Below are positions 38,088 to 41,266 of a DNA stretch of 41,266 nt, piece by piece; within the stretch, counting starts at the first letter, position 1, and every line of letters begins with the position of its first letter. Made by a program: the position numbers and the translations under genes. Under the pieces are notes generated by a model, which saw nothing but the letters and a program-made list of their open reading frames with translations, was not told the origin of the DNA and did no database searches. Location of the stretch: contig NZ_MLAS01000016.1 in the NCBI RefSeq assembly GCF_002272785.1, forward strand, positions 1-41,266, read 5' to 3'. This DNA comes from Helicobacter sp. 13S00477-4. Its GTDB lineage: Bacteria > Campylobacterota > Campylobacteria > Campylobacterales > Helicobacteraceae.

Positions 38088-39530
38088 TTGTTAAAAAAAG
38101 CTTTTTTGACTAATAGTAGTGGCATTATGTGTTCTAGGATATTTGGTTTTTTTAGAGATATGTATATGGCTTCTGTACTTGGAGCAGGGATGTATAGTGA
38201 TATTTTTTTTGTTGCTTTTAAATTCCCAAATTTATTCAGACGTGTTTTTGCAGAAGGAGCGTTTACACAAAGCTTTTTGCCTGGTTTTATCGCTAGTCAG
38301 AAAAAAAGTGCTTTTGTTGTAGCGACTTTTATGATGTTTGTTTTGATATTATTATTATTGACTCTTTTTGTTTGGTGTTTTTCAGGCTGGGTGACTAAGA
38401 TTTTAGCAACAGGATTTGATGAAGAAAAAATAGCTTTAGCAGAGCCAATTGTTGTAATCAATTTTTGGTATTTAGAACTTGTTTTTATCGTTACCTTTTT
38501 GAGTACTTTTTTACAGTATAAAAATAGCTTTTGGGTAAGTGCCTACAACACTGTTTTGCTCAATTTATCTATGATAGGGGCATTATATTTGGCTAAAGAT
38601 TCTGATTCGATGCAGATCATTTATTTTTTGAGCTATGGGGTATTGTGTGGAGGTGTGGCACAGATTTTATTGCATTTTTATCCATTATATAAATTGAAGT
38701 TTTTTATGATTTTTTTTGTAGGGCTGAGGCAGATTTATAAGGCATTGTTTTCTCCATCTGCTAAAGCCAAATTTTTAGCTTTCAAAATAAAGATAGATTT
38801 GAAAAACTTTTTTACGCAATTTTTCCCATCTGTGCTTGGGAGTTCGACAGCCCAAATTGCTTCATTCATTGATACATTATTGGCTTCATTTTTGGTTGGT
38901 GGGAGTATTTCATATTTGTATTATGCTAATCGTATTTTTCAACTCCCTTTGGCTATTTTTGCCATTGCTATTTCTACTGCACTTTTCCCGATGATAGCTA
39001 AAGCGATAAAGAATTCTCAAGAGATGCTTGCCTTGAAAAATATGAAGAAATCTTTTTGGTTTTTATTGTTCATGCTTTGGGTATGTGTGATAGGTGGTAT
39101 AATGCTCAAAAATGAAATCATATGGCTTTTGTTTGAACGTGGGGAATTCCAACGATCAGATACTTTAGAAGTAGCAAATATTTTCGCAGCTTATATGCTT
39201 GGACTTTTGCCATTTGGACTATCTAGGATTTTTTCTCTATGGCTTTATGCTCATAGATTACAGGGTAGGGCTGCTAAGATTTCAGCCCTTTCTTTGATAT
39301 TTGGTGTGATATGCTCATTAGTATTGATGTGGCATTTTGGAGCTATGGGGCTTGCACTTGCAGGGAGTCTGAGTGGGGTGATGTTGTTTATACTTAGTGT
39401 TAGGGAGTTTGGACTTGTGCGATTTTGGGATATAATAGCTTATTTTAGAGGTTGGATAGGTTTGTTGTTCGTAGCGATTATAGAGATAGGGGTTTTGAAA
39501 TTATTTTTGTATTTTTTTCATATCCAATGA
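38088..39530 (+). CDS. murJ: Lipid II flippase MurJ
   Basis: Inner-membrane MOP-superfamily flippase for the peptidoglycan precursor lipid II, 480 residues and about 14 membrane helices. The N-terminus LKKAFLTNSSGIMCSRIFGF and the loop FKFPNLFRRVFAEGAFTQSF (with conserved Arg) identify MurJ/MviN. I choose TTG at 38088 because AGGAAGG lies just upstream and homologues begin LKK. The TTG at 38073 lies ahead of it. The 108-base gap to the divergent FapA-like gene should hold both promoters. It is followed by cysS after 10 bases. Confidence 0.94.
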   Translation: MLKKAFLTNSSGIMCSRIFGFFRDMYMASVLGAGMYSDIFFVAFKFPNLFRRVFAEGAFTQSFLPGFIASQKKSAFVVATFMMFVLILLLLTLFVWCFSGWVTKILATGFDEEKIALAEPIVVINFWYLELVFIVTFLSTFLQYKNSFWVSAYNTVLLNLSMIGALYLAKDSDSMQIIYFLSYGVLCGGVAQILLHFYPLYKLKFFMIFFVGLRQIYKALFSPSAKAKFLAFKIKIDLKNFFTQFFPSVLGSSTAQIASFIDTLLASFLVGGSISYLYYANRIFQLPLAIFAIAISTALFPMIAKAIKNSQEMLALKNMKKSFWFLLFMLWVCVIGGIMLKNEIIWLLFERGEFQRSDTLEVANIFAAYMLGLLPFGLSRIFSLWLYAHRLQGRAAKISALSLIFGVICSLVLMWHFGAMGLALAGSLSGVMLFILSVREFGLVRFWDIIAYFRGWIGLLFVAIIEIGVLKLFLYFFHIQ

Positions 39531-39540
39531 AGGGCGATTG

Positions 39541-40944
39541 ATGAAGATTTATGATACCAAGTTGAAACAAAAAGTTGATTTTATTTCCATCATGCCTGGT
39601 GAAGTTAGGATTTATGTTTGTGGTCCTACAGTTTATGATGATGCTCATTTGGGACATGCTAGGAGTGCGATTGTTTTTGATTTGTTCGTGAGGGTATTGG
39701 AACTTGAAGGGTATAAGGTAAATTTTGTAAAAAATTTTACTGACATTGATGATAAAATCATTAAAAAAGCTTTGGAAGAAAATAAAGATATCCAAACACT
39801 TACCCAGTATTATATAAAATCTTATCTTGCTGATATGAAAGCCCTTTTGGTAAAAAGACCTAATAAAGAACCCAAAGCAACGCAGAGCATTGATTGTATC
39901 ATCAAGATGATACAAAGACTTTTGGAAAAAGGGATTGCGTATAAAACTTCAAATGGAGATATCTATCTTGATGTAGGCAAAGATAACCTCTATGGCAGTA
40001 TTAGCCATAGAGGTTTGGAAAATGAACAAAATATCAGTCGTGTAGAAGAAAATGAAGAGAAAAAAAATGAAAGGGATTTTGTTTTATGGAAAATGTATAA
40101 AGGCATTGAAGATATTGGATATGAAACATCTTTAGGGAGGGGAAGACCGGGTTGGCATATTGAATGTTCAGCTATGATTGAAGAAATGCTTGCTTACAAA
40201 GGCAAACCTTATCAGATTGATATTCATGGTGGGGGAGCGGATTTGTTATTCCCTCATCATGAAAATGAAGCATCTCAGACGCGTTGTGCAGATGATGTAG
40301 AGATAGCTAAATATTGGATGCATAATGGTTTTGTCAATATCAATGGTGAAAAAATGAGCAAAAGTTTGGGCAATAGTTTTTTTATCAAAGATGCACTCAA
40401 GGTCTATGATGGGGAGATTTTGAGGAATTATTTGCTTGGGGTGCATTATCGTAGTATTTTGAACTTCAATGAAGAAGATTTGTTGATGAGTAAAAAACGT
40501 CTTGATAAGCTTTATCGTCTCAAAAAAAGGGTCATAGGAGAGATTGGAATAGCAAGAGAAGATTTTAGATTTTCTTTATTGGAGGCATTGAGCGATGATT
40601 TGAATGTTTCTAAAGCTTTTAGTGTGTTGGAAGAAATGATAAATACTGCTAATGATGAGCTTGATAAAAATCCCAAAGATAAAATACTCAAAGCAAAAAT
40701 AGCAGGCAATATTGAATTTGTTACTGAAGTATTTGGAATAGGTGGGAAGGAAGCTTTGGAATATTTTCAATTAGGGGTAAGTGAGGTGCAAAAAGATTTT
40801 ATCACACAGCGACTCCAAGAACGTTTGAGTGCAAAAAAACAAAAAGATTTTGCTTTGGCTGATAAAATCAGAGCAGAGCTTATGGCTATAGGTATTGTGG
40901 TGATGGATACACCTGAGGGGAGTGTGTGGGAGAAAATAAATTAG
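39541..40944 (+). CDS. cysS: Cysteine--tRNA ligase
   Basis: Class I synthetase, 467 residues. The N-terminus MKIYDTKLKQKVDF precedes CGPTVYDDAHLGHARS (HIGH motif, first zinc Cys). PGWHIECSAM and LLFPHHENEASQ supply the other zinc ligands, and EKMSKSLGNS is the KMSKS loop. ATG at 39541 is used, and an adjacent TTG at 39538 is possible. In H. pylori, murJ (mviN) and cysS are followed by vacA. Here the next genes face the other way. Confidence 0.97.
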   Translation: MKIYDTKLKQKVDFISIMPGEVRIYVCGPTVYDDAHLGHARSAIVFDLFVRVLELEGYKVNFVKNFTDIDDKIIKKALEENKDIQTLTQYYIKSYLADMKALLVKRPNKEPKATQSIDCIIKMIQRLLEKGIAYKTSNGDIYLDVGKDNLYGSISHRGLENEQNISRVEENEEKKNERDFVLWKMYKGIEDIGYETSLGRGRPGWHIECSAMIEEMLAYKGKPYQIDIHGGGADLLFPHHENEASQTRCADDVEIAKYWMHNGFVNINGEKMSKSLGNSFFIKDALKVYDGEILRNYLLGVHYRSILNFNEEDLLMSKKRLDKLYRLKKRVIGEIGIAREDFRFSLLEALSDDLNVSKAFSVLEEMINTANDELDKNPKDKILKAKIAGNIEFVTEVFGIGGKEALEYFQLGVSEVQKDFITQRLQERLSAKKQKDFALADKIRAELMAIGIVVMDTPEGSVWEKIN

Positions 40945-40948
40945 TTTT

Positions 40949-41159
40949 TTAGCTTGAGAGATATTTGTTTATGATTTGATTTTTTATTATATCTATATTA
41001 GGGCATATATTTTTTAATTGGTCGATTTTAGATTCTATATAATTGATTTTAGAGATAATATTTTCTTGTGTTTCTAGTGGGGGGAATTGCATTTTGACAT
41101 TGCGGATTTCATTTCTATTGATACCGGGAACACCATTGCATCCAAAAACCTTGAAGGTT
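40949..41159 (-). pseudogene. 3' remnant of a restriction specificity subunit (HsdS-like)
   Basis: A minus-strand frame of about 70 codons ends at TAA 40949, four bases from the cysS stop. It reads GVPGINRNEIRNVKMQFPPL then ETQENIISKINYIESKIDQL and ends IINKYLSS. This is the typical end of a target-recognition domain and its following helix in Type I S subunits or fused Type II R-M proteins. The frame has no start of its own and is closed upstream by a TAG near 41180, inside the autotransporter. Only the last part of the gene survives. Confidence 0.75.
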
Positions 41160-41168
41160 TTAAAACCT
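41145..41168. repeat. Overlapping palindromes at the autotransporter/HsdS junction
   Basis: AAAACCTT-G-AAGGTTTT (41145-41161) overlaps the perfect 14-bp palindrome AGGTTTTAAAACCT (41155-41168). They span the autotransporter stop codon and the point where HsdS similarity begins. Either a terminator or a mark of recombination. Confidence 0.5.
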
Positions 41169-41266
41169 CCATTTGAATCCTAGATTGATACTCCCATACC
41201 TTGCTATCCCACTGAGTTTGGTTCCAACAGAAGCATTGACAAATATGTGATCACTTGCTTGCCATT
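41160..41266 (-). CDS. C-terminal end of a second autotransporter beta-barrel (partial)
   Basis: The last 35 codons of a minus-strand gene entering from beyond the right edge: WQASDHIFVNASVG, then ARYGSINLGFKWRF and TAA. Alternating hydrophobic strands ending in an aromatic Phe are the mark of an outer-membrane barrel C-terminus recognised by BamA. It lies where vacA follows cysS in H. pylori, but in the opposite orientation. It cannot be the end of the gene at 1-4292 unless the window is circular. Confidence 0.78.
   Translation of the reverse strand, partial: WQASDHIFVNASVGTKLSGIARYGSINLGFKWRF

Noticed and set aside
41080-41090. G6 run inside the HsdS remnant as a phase switch
   Set aside because: Six bases is too short for strong slippage, and the gene is already a fragment.

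Overview
The window is AT-rich DNA from a Helicobacter. FlaA matches Helicobacter FlaA along its whole length. The gene blocks also follow remembered H. pylori order: rpsU/fabG/acpP/fabF/accA (HP0557-HP0562), flaA/magIII/hemE (HP0601-HP0604), panD/ybaB/PDZ gene (HP0034-HP0036), ispA/surE/lipoprotein/queD/queE (HP0929-HP0934) and ruvA/DUF342/murJ/cysS (HP0883-HP0886). I cannot name the species. No insertion sequence, CRISPR array, rRNA or prophage is visible.

Layout. 1-4292 (-): most of a large autotransporter adhesin or toxin-like protein whose start lies before an 11-base G tract that puts it out of frame (phase OFF). 4492-9055 (-): a DUF465 protein, a CcoS-FAD oxidoreductase fusion ORF, maf and alaS. 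9202-9278 (-): tRNA-Arg with anticodon GCG. 9405-13031 (+): rpsU and the fatty-acid genes fabG, acpP, fabF, accA. 13049-14665 (-): a CrtI/RetSat-like FAD oxidoreductase whose best start is AUA. 14830-23153 (+): flaA behind a sigma-28 promoter, a TPR-glycosyltransferase-like gene, magIII, a PepD-like dipeptidase, a predicted outer-membrane protein, a dicarboxylate/amino-acid symporter and hemE. 23154-23700: a C10T8 tract, two 46-49-residue lipoprotein genes sharing a C-terminal T-x-W-I-P-x-Q motif, and a Fur-box-like site. 23701-26851 (-): metE-metF. 27125-32589 (-): a tightly packed run from panD to queE. 32736-37979 (-): uvrA, ruvA and a FapA/DUF342 gene. 38088-40944 (+): murJ-cysS. 40949-41266 (-): the 3' remnant of a restriction-specificity (HsdS-like) gene and the last ~35 codons of another autotransporter.

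Most of the window is housekeeping: translation (alaS, cysS, tRNA, rpsU), lipid and isoprenoid synthesis, methionine, heme, queuosine, pantothenate, DNA repair and envelope export. The accessory interest lies at the two autotransporter ends, the flagellin neighbourhood and the small-lipoprotein region. In H. pylori vacA follows cysS. Here the same place holds an autotransporter in the opposite orientation plus an HsdS remnant, which suggests a surface-protein exchange site. Because both edges fall inside autotransporter genes, the window may be a draft contig broken at repeated barrel sequences (inference).
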